Assembly: GCA_964493955.1 (NCBI GenBank) | Contig: CAZBPZ010000003.1 | Coordinates: 1 to 44,315 of the forward strand | Direction: 5' to 3' | Source: CAZBPZ01 sp964493955 | GTDB lineage: Bacteria > Chloroflexota > Dehalococcoidia > Dehalococcoidales > Fen-1064 | DNA length: 44,315 nucleotides | Shown here: positions 9,001 through 16,277 of the stretch, piece after piece | How positions within the stretch are numbered: position 1 is the first letter of the stretch | Layout: each line of letters starts with the position of its first letter | The notes under the pieces: generated by a model | The model's input: only the letters and a program-made list of their open reading frames with translations | Database searches by the model: none | Told to the model about the DNA's origin: nothing | Program-made: the position numbers and the translations under genes

Positions 9001-9365
9001 CCAACCTGGTGGAGAACGCCGCCAAGTTCTCCGAGGAAGGCACCGAAATCCAGATAAGCGCCGTCCATCAGCGCGGAATGGTGGCCATCAGCGTGGCCGA
9101 CCAGGGCCAGGGCATCCCGCCGGAGCAGCTGGAGCGCATCTTCGACCGGTTCTACCAGCTGGAGCACCGCGCCCGCGGCCAGGTCGGGGGCAGCGGCACC
9201 GGGCTGGGACTGAGTATCTGCCGCGGCATCGTGGAGGCACACGGGGGCAAAATATGGGCCGAGAGCCAGCCGGGTGAAGGCGCCAGGTTCACCTTTACCC
9301 TGCCCCTCTACAGACCTGAATCGCCGGCCCCTGGTACCCCCGGCGGGGCCGGGGCAGAGAAATAG
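6003..9365 (+). CDS. LytS-type 5TM sensor / multi-PAS hybrid membrane histidine kinase
   Basis: This 1120-residue membrane kinase signals to the regulator directly downstream. Residues 1-185 are hydrophobic and resemble the 5TM-5TMR_LYT sensor of LytS-type kinases (LLGKVLAGLLFGGVAMAGM; GLFGGPTVTLVAVVVAGAYR). Four PAS-like domains follow at about 190-305, 313-435, 438-560 and 563-690, several closing with DITxR/DISxR motifs. Residues 700-860 look GAF-like. A HisKA domain carries the phosphoacceptor His888 in SHELRTPLASIKGF. The HATPase domain has the N box NLVENAAKFSEEG, the G1 box with Asp1033 in DQGQGIP, and GTGLGLSICRGIVEAHGG. LYT sensors more often sit on LytTR-system kinases, so the pairing with HisKA is notable. 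Start ATG 6003 is preceded by GGTGGAGTGA. Confidence 0.95.
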   Translation: MVNAFIQNVALLIALSTLYQLLVRYYPPTRLLGKVLAGLLFGGVAMAGMTLAFETAPGIIHDGSSIVMTLAGLFGGPTVTLVAVVVAGAYRLLLGGSGVWAGLATIVLCALVGLGFRRTSRRQPGQISPLLLYGIGLTSHVVMLLSQLLLPWSLAPGVIADIWLPVVLIFPVATLLMGLLLQNSQALLKSEERYRSFFETARDAVFITTRDGRWVDCNQAAVEMFGYPSKGELLQSSVVDLYADPEDRRRHTRLIEQHGLLRDEPVTLRRRDGTIIHTLISSAVRKDSEGNVLGYQGTIRDITGQMEMEEALRASEQRFRELADLMPVAVWEVDTEGRFTYGNQQGMRLHGLTARDVLSPPSAFELFVPEDRPRLREDLQRVLSGEELGGVEYTGLRKDGSTFPALIFASAIVREGRPVGVRGITVDITERRQMEEELRQVRDYLAMQIRRMPIGLIIWDTEFRVQSWNPAAEMIFGYSAAEATGKHPYEFIVPDEAQPHVDQIWQRLLSGDETAHSVNSNRRKDGRLIICQWTNTPLKQEDGTITGVLSMVQDITERWQAEGALRESEQRFRALVELGAEAGEAIVLLQDEEGKEGIQVFCNQTWPRLTGYSEEELLGTSFFDLLHPDDHAASLERHRRKMHGESLPGLFEVTLLRKDGSEVPVELTGAVTTYRGRAANVVYLRDISARKAAEQRLGRLNRALRVLRDVNQLITHEKDRQALQQGICDLLAETPGYQHAWLVELDTAGTPGRLFSAGETAGSERLQQYLQNGQLPVCIREAIRVESPPVLTGLDPARHHDCPLAPFHRHRQVAVARLAHGERLYGALGVVTSQETPIDSEEVGLIAELAGDVAFALSALEAEAEAREAAALRRFTQLQTTFLANVSHELRTPLASIKGFISTLLRPDVQWSEPERREFLQIADREADRLGRLVSDLLDMSRIEVGTLRLDKRHCTLNEVRKTVAATLEQLTARHHLKWSVPRQLPAMLADPQRVGQVITNLVENAAKFSEEGTEIQISAVHQRGMVAISVADQGQGIPPEQLERIFDRFYQLEHRARGQVGGSGTGLGLSICRGIVEAHGGKIWAESQPGEGARFTFTLPLYRPESPAPGTPGGAGAEK

Positions 9366-9385
9366 CAGCCGGAAGGCAAGACAGG

Positions 9386-10078
9386 ATGGTGAGAAAGCAC
9401 CGGATACTGGTAGTCGACGATGACCCGGCGGTACTGCGTTTCGTCTGTGCCAACCTCAGGGCCGACGGCTATGGCGACCTTGCTGCCAGCAACGGCGAAG
9501 AGGCCATTGAGCTGATAGAACGCGAGCAGCCCGACCTCGTCATCCTGGACCTGATGCTCCCCGGGCTGAGCGGCCTCGAGGTCTGCAAGCGGGTGCGCCA
9601 GTGGTCGGACGTGCCCATCCTGATGCTGAGCGCCCGCGGCGCCGAGGATGACAAGGTGGAATGCCTCGAGGCCGGGGCCGATGACTACCTCTCCAAGCCC
9701 TTCGGCGTGCGCGAGCTACTGGCCCGGGTGAAGGCCCTGCTGCGCCGGACGCAACGCCACCGGCAGCCAGCACCCCCGGCCGTATTCCGGTCCGGAGACC
9801 TGGAGGTGGACCTGGCACGCTACCGTGTCACCGTGCGTGGCCAGGAGATAAAGCTCACGCCCACGGAGTTCCGCCTGCTGCAGGAGTTCGTCCTCAACGC
9901 CGGCAAGGTGCTCACCCACACACACCTCCTCTCGCAGGTGTGGGGCCCCGAATACGCCGACGAGCACAGCTACCTGCACGTCTTCGTCCGCCGCCTGCGC
10001 AAGCAGATTGAACCAGACCCCGATAACCCCCGCCACATCGTGACCATCCCGGGGGTGGGCTACCGCCTTCAGGAATAA
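9386..10078 (+). CDS. OmpR/PhoB-family response regulator
   Basis: This is a 230-residue DNA-binding response regulator, the evident partner of the kinase 20 bp upstream. The receiver domain (about 5-120) has the acidic pair in VVDDDP, the phosphoacceptor Asp55 in VILDLMLPG and the conserved Lys104 in YLSKPFG. A winged-helix domain (about 130-228) contains IKLTPTEFRLLQEFVLNAGK and ends in the typical VTIPGVGYRLQE. Co-transcription with the kinase is likely. Targets are unknown; the downstream exported-protein gene is an obvious candidate (inference). Confidence 0.96.
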   Translation: MVRKHRILVVDDDPAVLRFVCANLRADGYGDLAASNGEEAIELIEREQPDLVILDLMLPGLSGLEVCKRVRQWSDVPILMLSARGAEDDKVECLEAGADDYLSKPFGVRELLARVKALLRRTQRHRQPAPPAVFRSGDLEVDLARYRVTVRGQEIKLTPTEFRLLQEFVLNAGKVLTHTHLLSQVWGPEYADEHSYLHVFVRRLRKQIEPDPDNPRHIVTIPGVGYRLQE

Positions 10079-10119
10079 CCCACCCACCCCGCCAGCACCT
10101 CACACCCTGTTTCCCCACT

Positions 10120-10156
10120 TTTCAGAAAACCTTAAGAAATGTCCCACTCTCTGAAA
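10120..10156 (+). promoter_or_regulatory. Inverted repeat upstream of the exported-protein gene (possible operator)
   Basis: TTTCAGA (10120-10126) and TCTGAAA (10150-10156) are exact inverted 7-mers 23 bp apart, in the only AT-richer gap of this block. The position fits a regulator site for the next gene, possibly for the adjacent OmpR-type protein, which more often binds direct repeats. I could not identify a convincing -35/-10 pair here. Confidence 0.3.
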
Positions 10157-10211
10157 GCCCCTGTTCAGCGCCCCCGTGTCACACTGAAGGTGTAAAGAGG
10201 GGGTGAGAGCG

Positions 10212-10727
10212 ATGAAGGGACTACTCCACGGGTGGAACTGGCTAGTCTGGACACTGGTAGCAACGGCCATCCTGGCAACCTGGCCGGTGGCCCACACCTA
10301 TGCCAGCACTCCGGCCCCGCCGGACAGGGTGCAGGTGCTGGCGGCTGAAGGGGCGGCGGCACCATCGGTCAGCCTCTTCGGGGGGGCCATCAGCCGTGTG
10401 CATGCCGGTGACCTCTTCATCGTTGATGCCACCGGTACCGGGGACGAAACAAAGGTGCGGCTCCTGCTGGTGAACTCCCACCAGCTCGCCAGGGCCTACC
10501 GTTACATGGTGCTGCACATCGCGGTGTACGCCCGCACGCCCGACGGGGGCTGGGAGAAAGTCACCGGGCAGGAGGGCTACATTACCCTGCGCAGCATCGA
10601 GGCCACCTTTGAGCTGGCCGGCGGCGCTACCTACAAGATTGCAGTTGAAGGCGGCAATATCTCCACCTTCAGCGGCATATCAACCGCCGGAGAGCTTTCG
10701 CCGAGATTCTACCTGGAAATCAAATAG
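10212..10727 (+). CDS. Exported protein of unknown function
   Basis: I do not recognise this 171-residue protein. An N-terminal signal peptide or anchor is clear: MKGLLHGWNWLVWTLVATA with a basic start, a hydrophobic core and a probable cleavage region near HTYAST. The mature part is beta-rich with alternating hydrophobics (VRLLLVNSHQLARAYRYMVL; TYKIAVEGGNIST) and no cysteine, so a small extracytoplasmic beta-sandwich is likely (inference). ATG 10212 is preferred over the in-frame GTG 10203 because GGGGGTGAG lies 6-8 nt before it. It follows the two-component pair by 133 bp and precedes another unknown small gene, suggesting it is an output or accessory sensor of that system. Confidence 0.75.
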   Translation: MKGLLHGWNWLVWTLVATAILATWPVAHTYASTPAPPDRVQVLAAEGAAAPSVSLFGGAISRVHAGDLFIVDATGTGDETKVRLLLVNSHQLARAYRYMVLHIAVYARTPDGGWEKVTGQEGYITLRSIEATFELAGGATYKIAVEGGNISTFSGISTAGELSPRFYLEIK

Positions 10728-10770
10728 CCCAGGTTTCTATCAGGAAAAGCACAGGGGGAGGTGAGCGTAG

Positions 10771-11088
10771 ATGCAGGTCATGGAGAGAACTACCGGTAAC
10801 ATAGTGGGAGCAGACCTGGCCCTCCACAACCGCGGGATGCGCGCCTTCCGCCAGGCACACTCCGAAGTCGATACGGCCGGGGCCACGGTACGCCCGGTAG
10901 CCGTGGCACAGCGGCGCCGTAACCGTGGCCTCACCCCTGAAGTGGCCCTCAACACCACTTACCTCTACCTCGCCAGCGCGGCAGCCGACCGTACCGGCGG
11001 CCGGGCACGGCACCTGACCCAGGACATCAACCGTGAGAGGCTGGTACCAGCCCGTCCGGTAAACCTGCGCCGCTTCTCACGCAACTGA
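10771..11088 (+). CDS. Small basic protein of unknown function
   Basis: This is an unrecognised 105-residue protein rich in Arg, Ala and Thr, strongly basic and without cysteine or membrane segments. The reading frame is supported by a strong ribosome site (GGGGGAGGTGA) about 8 nt before ATG 10771 and by its place between two same-strand genes. The C-terminal part contains EVALNTTYLYLASAAADR and ends in basic residues (NLRRFSRN). The low-complexity composition could also arise by chance in GC-rich DNA, so reality rests mostly on the ribosome site and context. Confidence 0.55.
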   Translation: MQVMERTTGNIVGADLALHNRGMRAFRQAHSEVDTAGATVRPVAVAQRRRNRGLTPEVALNTTYLYLASAAADRTGGRARHLTQDINRERLVPARPVNLRRFSRN

Positions 11089-11127
11089 TACCAGAGGCAT
11101 CCTCACTCCAGGAGGTCTCAAAACCAG

Positions 11128-11517
11128 ATGCGAAAAAGGCCATTAGTCCTGGCGGTTGATGATGAGGCCTACATACGGCGGCTCCTGACGGTCAACCTCG
11201 CCGCCGACGGCTACGACGTGATAACGGCCGCCAGCGGCGAAGAGGCGTTGAAACTCCTGGAGGAGCACCAGCCGGACCTGGTTATTCTTGACATCATGAT
11301 GCCCGGCATGGACGGCCTGGAGCTACTGGAGCATATCCGGGAGCGCTCCAGCGTGCCGGTACTGATGCTCACCGCCAAGGGCGATATCAGCTGCCTCTCC
11401 CGGGCGCTGGGAGGTGGGGCCGATGATTTCATGACCAAGCCCTTCAGCCCGCAGGTGCTCTCGGCCCGCGTCAGGGCCAAGCTACGCCGGGCCTCACCCC
11501 CGCCTGATGAAGACTGA
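11128..11517 (+). CDS. Single-domain response regulator (receiver only)
   Basis: This 129-residue protein consists of one CheY-like receiver: acidic pair in AVDDEAY, phosphoacceptor Asp55 in VILDIMMPG, Thr/Ala switch in MLTAKG, Lys104 in FMTKPFS. It ends at KLRRASPPPDED, exactly where an OmpR-type protein would enter its winged helix, and the following bases encode no such domain. It is most similar in layout to the full-length regulator at 9386 and may be a truncated duplicate or a genuine phosphorelay or protein-interaction module. The AGGAGGT site upstream of ATG 11128 is strong. It is likely in the same transcriptional unit as the sensor kinase block. Confidence 0.92.
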   Translation: MRKRPLVLAVDDEAYIRRLLTVNLAADGYDVITAASGEEALKLLEEHQPDLVILDIMMPGMDGLELLEHIRERSSVPVLMLTAKGDISCLSRALGGGADDFMTKPFSPQVLSARVRAKLRRASPPPDED

Positions 11518-11639
11518 AAGGACACTGGTGCCCTGCCGGAGCGCCTCTCTCAGCCCTCCCCCATCCGCCACAAACACCCCCGCCGCCCGGCCGCCAGCAG
11601 CCTGCAGTCACCGGACACCCGCAGCCGGCCGGGACACAC

Positions 11640-13076
11640 TCAGGGCAGTGTCAACACGCGCAGCAGGTTGGTTGAGCCTGCCTGGCCAATCGGCACGCCG
11701 CCGGTGATGACAATCAGGTCACCGGAGCGGGCCAGCCCCAGCTCGGCCGCCAGCCGTGCCCCTTCGGCGAACAGCTCGTCCAGTGTCTCCGTCTCCCCCA
11801 CCAGGATGGGGCAGATTCCCCAGCAAAGCAGAATGCGCCCCAGCACCTTCCGGTCCGGCGTGAGGGCCAGCACCGGCACCCGGGGACGGTACTTGGAGAC
11901 GCGCTGTGCCGTACTGCCCGACTTGGTAAAGGCCACAATGGCAACCGCCCCCAGGTAATGGGCAGTCTGAACGGCATCGTAGCTGATGAGCTCGTCCGTC
12001 TGGCGCTGCAGCCAGCCCTCCCGCTCCGCCAGCATCCGCTCATAGGACAGGTGGCGCTCCGTCTCGCAGGCAATCCGCCCCATGATACGCACCGCCTGCA
12101 CGGGGTAACGCCCCACCGCCGTCTCCGCCGAGAGCATCACGGCGTCGGAGCCATCAATTATGGCACTGGCTACATCGGTCACCTCGGCCCGGGTCGGCCG
12201 GGGCCGGCTTACCATCGACTCCAGCATCTCGGTGGCGGTTATCACCGGCTTGCCGGCCTGGTTGCACTGCCGTATTATGTCACGTTGCACCGTGGGCACA
12301 CGCTCCAGCGGGATGTCCGTGCCGAGGTCACCGCGGGCCACCATCACCGCCTGGCTAACATCCAGTATCTTCCTGAAGTTACGGACGGCTTCACCGCGCT
12401 CAATCTTGGCCACCAGCGGAACGGACCGGCCGTATTCCTGCACCACGGCGGCCACATCCACCATGTCCTGAGCGCACCCCACAAATGAGACTGCCAGGTA
12501 GTCAGGCTCAAGCGTCAGGGCGAAGGCAATCAGCCCGCGCAGCTGCTCCGTCAGGAACGGGCCGCAGGCCCGCATTCCGGGCACCACCAGCCCCCGCCCC
12601 CCGGACAGCACACCCCCCACCAGCACCCGGCAGTCCACGTCTGTCTCGGTTTTGCTGACGACCCGCAACCTGAGCGCACCGTCACCCAGCAGCACCGGGG
12701 CACCCACGGAGACGTCCCGGGGCAGTGTCGGCGGGCTCACCGAAACAGCCGTTTCGTCGCCCGGTACGTCACGCGTCGTCAGGACAAGGTGCCGACCCCG
12801 GCGCAACGTTACCTGGCCGCCGGCAATACGCCCGGTGCGGTACTTAGGGCCGGGCAGGTCCACCAGCAGCGAGACAGGAGCACCCTGGCGTGCCGACACC
12901 TCCCGCACCATGGCAGCGGTGCGGGCATGCTCCTGCCTGGTGCCGTGTGACAGGTTGAGGCGTGCCACGTTCATCCCCGCCCGTACCAGTTGCTCCACCA
13001 TAGCCGCTGAAGCCGTGGCCGGGCCAATGGTACAGATAATGCGCGTGCGCCTCGCTTCAAAACGCCGCCTGGGCAC
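11640..13076 (-). CDS. pyk: Pyruvate kinase
   Basis: Pyruvate kinase converts phosphoenolpyruvate and ADP to pyruvate and ATP, the last step of glycolysis. The sequence shows TRIICTIGPATAS at the start, MNVARLNLSHG, DLPGPKYRTG, the catalytic-Lys region VPLVAKIERGEAV, the metal-binding VMVARGDLGTDIPLE, ATEMLESM and the C-terminal allosteric domain ending in a GxPxGxxGSTN segment. Its 478 residues match the family norm, and it lacks the extra PEP-utiliser domain of some Gram-positive enzymes. An in-frame GTG at 13100 exists, but GTG 13076 has GGGAG 7 nt upstream and leaves less extension before the conserved start. It is last in a minus-strand run of three genes. Confidence 0.96.
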   Translation of the reverse strand: MPRRRFEARRTRIICTIGPATASAAMVEQLVRAGMNVARLNLSHGTRQEHARTAAMVREVSARQGAPVSLLVDLPGPKYRTGRIAGGQVTLRRGRHLVLTTRDVPGDETAVSVSPPTLPRDVSVGAPVLLGDGALRLRVVSKTETDVDCRVLVGGVLSGGRGLVVPGMRACGPFLTEQLRGLIAFALTLEPDYLAVSFVGCAQDMVDVAAVVQEYGRSVPLVAKIERGEAVRNFRKILDVSQAVMVARGDLGTDIPLERVPTVQRDIIRQCNQAGKPVITATEMLESMVSRPRPTRAEVTDVASAIIDGSDAVMLSAETAVGRYPVQAVRIMGRIACETERHLSYERMLAEREGWLQRQTDELISYDAVQTAHYLGAVAIVAFTKSGSTAQRVSKYRPRVPVLALTPDRKVLGRILLCWGICPILVGETETLDELFAEGARLAAELGLARSGDLIVITGGVPIGQAGSTNLLRVLTLP

Positions 13077-13184
13077 TACGACACTCCCGCCGGCCGACAC
13101 CCCGGCGCCGCCAGCGCCACCAGTGATGCCGCCGGCGCTTCGGACTGGAGATAGTGCGGGGGAGGGTATCGCCCGGGGGCCGGG

Positions 13185-13391
13185 CTAGGACTCGTTGAGG
13201 TCCTTGAGGAGCGCCTCTATCCTGTCAGTTCCCCAGCCTACAAAACCCGCCACCTGGCGCAGCGTCATGCCCATTGCCATCGAAAGCTGCGCCTCATCCA
13301 GAGGCATACCGGCATGCTTGGCAAGGATGGCCCTGGCATCGGGCCGGGAGTTGAGAATCTCGGTAATCGTTGAGTCTGCCGTTACCGCCAT
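13185..13391 (-). CDS. Small DUF1858-like helical protein lacking the usual cysteines
   Basis: This 68-residue protein has the shape of a DUF1858 domain: STITEILNSRPDARAILAKH followed by a short helical bundle and IEALLKDLNES. Family members often carry a cysteine pair in the segment after the first helix (redox-disulfide type). Here that segment reads GMPLDEAQLSMAMGM, with no cysteine at all, so a redox role is unlikely. AGGAGG lies 7-8 nt before ATG 13391. It sits between the Fe-S-type protein and pyruvate kinase on the same strand. The family call is from memory of the pattern and is moderately secure. Confidence 0.65.
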   Translation of the reverse strand: MAVTADSTITEILNSRPDARAILAKHAGMPLDEAQLSMAMGMTLRQVAGFVGWGTDRIEALLKDLNES

Positions 13392-13456
13392 TTCAGCGCC
13401 TCCTGCTGCTCCTTGAGCAATAGCCTCCCCGGGCCACCACTGCCCTGCATCATAGG

Positions 13457-14008
13457 CTACCCCCCGGGACGTGTCAAGGCGCGCTGGCGAAATACCTCCA
13501 CTATATCCCGGTCACGCCGCAGCGCCTGGCCGATGCCGTAGCGGCTGTGAAGCCGCAGCGGCACACAGCAACACTGGCAGCAGTTGCAAATGGCGTAAAA
13601 GCCATCGCGGCACCTGATGATGGTGTGCACCAGGCCACGGTGGTGGCAGTCCCGGAGAATGGCCTTCGCCTCTTCGGGGCTGATGGGGCGGTAGTCACCG
13701 GGCCGCCCATGCACAAAGACATTCCCCTCCGGGGCCAGCATAATCTCCACATCCACCGGGTTATCACAGTTGTGGTAAACCTGGCGGCAGGCACAGGGCC
13801 CCAGCGCCAGCCCTTCCGCGGCTTCTACAATCGCCTCTGCCTCGGCTGTGGTGAGGACGTAGCCACCCTCAAGGTTGCGCCCCCAGTGGTTGGCCACCCA
13901 CCGTACCAGCCCCCCGACGAGGGGAATACGCGTCCAGCGTGCCCAGAACATGTAGAAATGCAGCGCCGCCTCACGGTGGCGGCTGTAAAACCTGAGGGCA
14001 TGGTGCAT
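13457..14008 (-). CDS. Cysteine-rich, probably iron-sulfur-binding protein
   Basis: This 183-residue protein has cysteine clusters at GPCACRQVYHNCDNP (about residues 71-86) and at ICNCCQCCCVP near residues 144-153. Another Cys is at IIRC and one His-rich stretch reads DCHHRGLVH. The CACR...C and CNCCxCCC patterns recall a family annotated as 4Fe-4S ferredoxin-like proteins in anaerobes, but it does not match the classical CxxCxxCxxxCP ferredoxin spacing. The first 45 residues are aromatic and amphipathic (FYSRHREAALHFYMFWARW) and may associate with a membrane. Electron transfer or cofactor handling is an inference. It begins the minus-strand run leading to the DUF1858-like gene and pyruvate kinase. 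Confidence 0.7.
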   Translation of the reverse strand: MHHALRFYSRHREAALHFYMFWARWTRIPLVGGLVRWVANHWGRNLEGGYVLTTAEAEAIVEAAEGLALGPCACRQVYHNCDNPVDVEIMLAPEGNVFVHGRPGDYRPISPEEAKAILRDCHHRGLVHTIIRCRDGFYAICNCCQCCCVPLRLHSRYGIGQALRRDRDIVEVFRQRALTRPGG

Positions 14009-14178
14009 CCCTTAGCACCCGCTCACAGTGTAGTTTCCCAGCACGCCGATGGGTGGTAAGCCTCAACCACACCCCGGCATGGCTACCGTGGCCCCGCCCC
14101 GAACCGCACAACCTGCGTGCTGCCTCCAAGTGTAGCCGCCCCTGGCATCGCAACGCAACCTGCAGGCTCAGGCCAAAT

Positions 14179-14206
14179 TGCCTCAGCCTGGGGGCTATGT
14201 TATAGT
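14179..14206 (+). promoter_or_regulatory. Promoter of the arginine operon, placed for a leaderless transcript
   Basis: TTGCCT (14179-14184), a 16-bp spacer and TATAGT (14201-14206) precede argJ. The -10 ends only 7 nt before ATG 14214, so transcription should start at or next to the A of the start codon. No ribosome site is present between -10 and ATG. It contradicts the longer in-frame TTG start at 14178, which would lie upstream of the transcript. Confidence 0.65.
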
Positions 14207-14213
14207 TAGACGC

Positions 14214-15431
14214 ATGAATGCGGCGATTGAGACAATCGACGGCGGAACGGTGACAACCCCGGCCGGCTTCCACGCCGGCGCCACCGCGGCCGGGATAAAA
14301 GGCACCGGCGGGGAAGAGCCTGACCTTGGTATCCTCTTCTCGGAGACGCCCTGCAGCGCCGCCGGGGTCTTCACCACCAGCCGCATCAGGTCCGCCCCGG
14401 TACGTCTCAGCTCCAGGCACCTGCAGGACGGCCGTGCCCAGGCGGTGGTGGTCAACTCCGGCTGTGCCAACTCCAGCACCGGCCAGAAGGGCCTGGCCGA
14501 TGCCGCTGAGATGGCAGCCCTGGTTGCCCGGGACCTGGGAATCGCGCCGGAGGATGTGCTCGTCGCCAGTACCGGCGTCATCGGCTGGTACCTGCCGATG
14601 GAGCGCATCGCCGCCGGGTTGCGTTGCATCAGCCTTTCCCCGGCCGGCGGGCACGACCTGGCGCGCGCCATGATGACAACCGACACACGCCCCAAGGAGG
14701 CGGCCGTCCGCGCCACCGCGGCCGGCACCGGCTTCAGTATCGGCGGGGTGGCCAAGGGCTCGGGCATGATTCACCCCGAGATGGCCACCATGCTCGCCTT
14801 CCTGACGACCGATGCCGCCGTTGAGCCGGGGTTCCTGCGGGCGGCCCTGCGCCGTGCCGCCAGCCTGTCCTTCAACATGGTGACGGTTGACGGCGAGACC
14901 AGCCCGAGCGACACCGTCTTCCTGCTGGCCAACGGGCTGGCCGGCAACGGGCCAATCACGGCCGCCAGCCCGGCGGCGGCCCCCTTTCAGCAGGCGCTGG
15001 AACGGGTCTGCGTGGCGCTGGCGAAAATGATAGCCCGTGATGGCGAGGGGGCCAGCCGGCTCATCGAGGTCACCGTCAGCGGAGCGGCCAGCCAGCAGGA
15101 CGCTGTTTCCGGGGCACGTGCCATCGCCGGCTCGCCGCTCTGGAAGGCGGCCGTTTACGGGCGTGACCCCAACTGGGGCCGCATCGTGGCAGCGCTGGGG
15201 TACAGCGGGGCCGAGGTGGAAGAAGAGCGGCTGGACATCTCACTCGCCGGTGTGCCGGTGCTCGGCGGCGGCGTACCCCGCCCCTTCGACAGGGAGGAAC
15301 TGTCCCGCCGCTTGTCCGCCGGAGAGGTTACCATCAGTGTCAACCTCAACCTGGGCGAGGCTTCCGCCACCGCCTGGGGGTGCGACCTCACCGAAGAGTA
15401 CGTGGCCATCAACAGCCATTACACTACCTGA
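14214..15431 (+). CDS. argJ: Glutamate N-acetyltransferase / amino-acid acetyltransferase ArgJ
   Basis: ArgJ transfers the acetyl group from N-acetylornithine to glutamate, recycling acetyl groups in arginine synthesis; some members also use acetyl-CoA. The 405-residue proenzyme self-cleaves before a Thr. The site is visible in KGSGMIHPEMATMLAF, with nucleophile Thr192. Other family blocks are GIKGTG, VVVNSGCANSSTGQKGLADA, GVIGWYLPMERI, TVDGETSPSDT and RDPNWGRIVAALGYSG. Whether it is mono- or bifunctional cannot be told; no argA is in the window. It leads argJ-argB-argD-argG-argH and appears to be translated from a leaderless mRNA. Confidence 0.96.
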   Translation: MNAAIETIDGGTVTTPAGFHAGATAAGIKGTGGEEPDLGILFSETPCSAAGVFTTSRIRSAPVRLSSRHLQDGRAQAVVVNSGCANSSTGQKGLADAAEMAALVARDLGIAPEDVLVASTGVIGWYLPMERIAAGLRCISLSPAGGHDLARAMMTTDTRPKEAAVRATAAGTGFSIGGVAKGSGMIHPEMATMLAFLTTDAAVEPGFLRAALRRAASLSFNMVTVDGETSPSDTVFLLANGLAGNGPITAASPAAAPFQQALERVCVALAKMIARDGEGASRLIEVTVSGAASQQDAVSGARAIAGSPLWKAAVYGRDPNWGRIVAALGYSGAEVEEERLDISLAGVPVLGGGVPRPFDREELSRRLSAGEVTISVNLNLGEASATAWGCDLTEEYVAINSHYTT

Positions 15432-15450
15432 ACCGGCAGGGCCAGGGAAA

Positions 15451-16239
15451 TTGGGAAGCGGCGTTAGCGTCATCAAGATTGGTGGGGCCACCTTCGGCAA
15501 CCACGACCCCATAATAGAGGATATCATCGAGCTGCAGCGGCGCGGTTATGACATCGTGGTGGTACACGGCGGCGCCAGGCTCGTGACCGAGTGGCTGGAG
15601 CGGCAGGGACACCCCACGCGCTTCGTACGGGGCGAGCGCGTTACCGACCGGCCCACCCTGGAGACGGTCACCGCCGTCCTGGCCGGCCTGGTCAATAAGG
15701 AAATCGTGGCCCAGATTAACGCCGGGGGCGGCCGGGCGGTGGGTATCAGCGGGGTTGACGGCCGGCTCACCACCAGCCGGCAGCGCAACGACGAGATGGG
15801 CTACGTGGGCGATGTCAGGCAGGTCGACCCCGCCGTACTCAGGTCGCTACTCGGGGCCGGGTTCGTGCCGGTGATAGCCCCCCTGAGCTTCTTCGGCATC
15901 GACCGACCCGAAGGTGCCCCGGCAATACTCAACATCAACGGCGACCCGCTGGCAGGAGAGCTGGCCGCCACGCTGAAGGCCGAGCGGCTCATCTTCCTGA
16001 CAGACGTGGCCGGGGTCAGTGACGGACACGGAAACATCCTCAGCCAGCTGTCCGTGCCCGAAGCGGAGGAGCTGCTCAAAAACGGGGTTGCCTCCGGCGG
16101 GATGATACCCAAGCTCCGCGCCTGCATCAGGGCCCTGTCCGGTACGCGGACGGCCTGCATCATTGACGGCCGCCAGCCCCACGCCCTGCTCAGGGTAACC
16201 GCGGGCGAAGGGGTCGGCACCACCATCAGGCCGGGGTAG
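15451..16239 (+). CDS. argB: Acetylglutamate kinase (divergent type)
   Basis: ArgB phosphorylates N-acetylglutamate, the second arginine step. The product is 262 residues from TTG 15451, the only start near the conserved N-terminus (SVIKIGGATFG). A larger frame upstream is just the argJ shadow. Family blocks are VVVVHGGA, FVRGERVTDRPTLETV, GKVxx-like NKEIVAQIN, ILNINGDPLAGELAATLKAE, LIFLTDVAGV, GGMIPKL and the end GVGTTIRPG. The nucleotide-binding Lys in IKIGG is kept. The substrate loop reads HGGARLVTEWLERQG rather than the common HGGGPxIN, a divergence worth noting. It lies 19 bp after argJ with a weak ribosome site, suggesting coupled translation. Confidence 0.92.
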   Translation: MGSGVSVIKIGGATFGNHDPIIEDIIELQRRGYDIVVVHGGARLVTEWLERQGHPTRFVRGERVTDRPTLETVTAVLAGLVNKEIVAQINAGGGRAVGISGVDGRLTTSRQRNDEMGYVGDVRQVDPAVLRSLLGAGFVPVIAPLSFFGIDRPEGAPAILNINGDPLAGELAATLKAERLIFLTDVAGVSDGHGNILSQLSVPEAEELLKNGVASGGMIPKLRACIRALSGTRTACIIDGRQPHALLRVTAGEGVGTTIRPG

Positions 16240-16277
16240 CGGACTTGGCGGGACACAGACGGCAGGGGTAGAGAAGG

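Noticed and set aside
13077..13100. Longer pyruvate kinase start at GTG 13100
   Set aside because: It has no good ribosome site, whereas GTG 13076 has one. It is still possible, as homology cannot decide over eight residues.
14178..14213. Extended argJ start at TTG 14178
   Set aside because: The codon overlaps the -35 box of the argJ promoter, so it would not be in the transcript.
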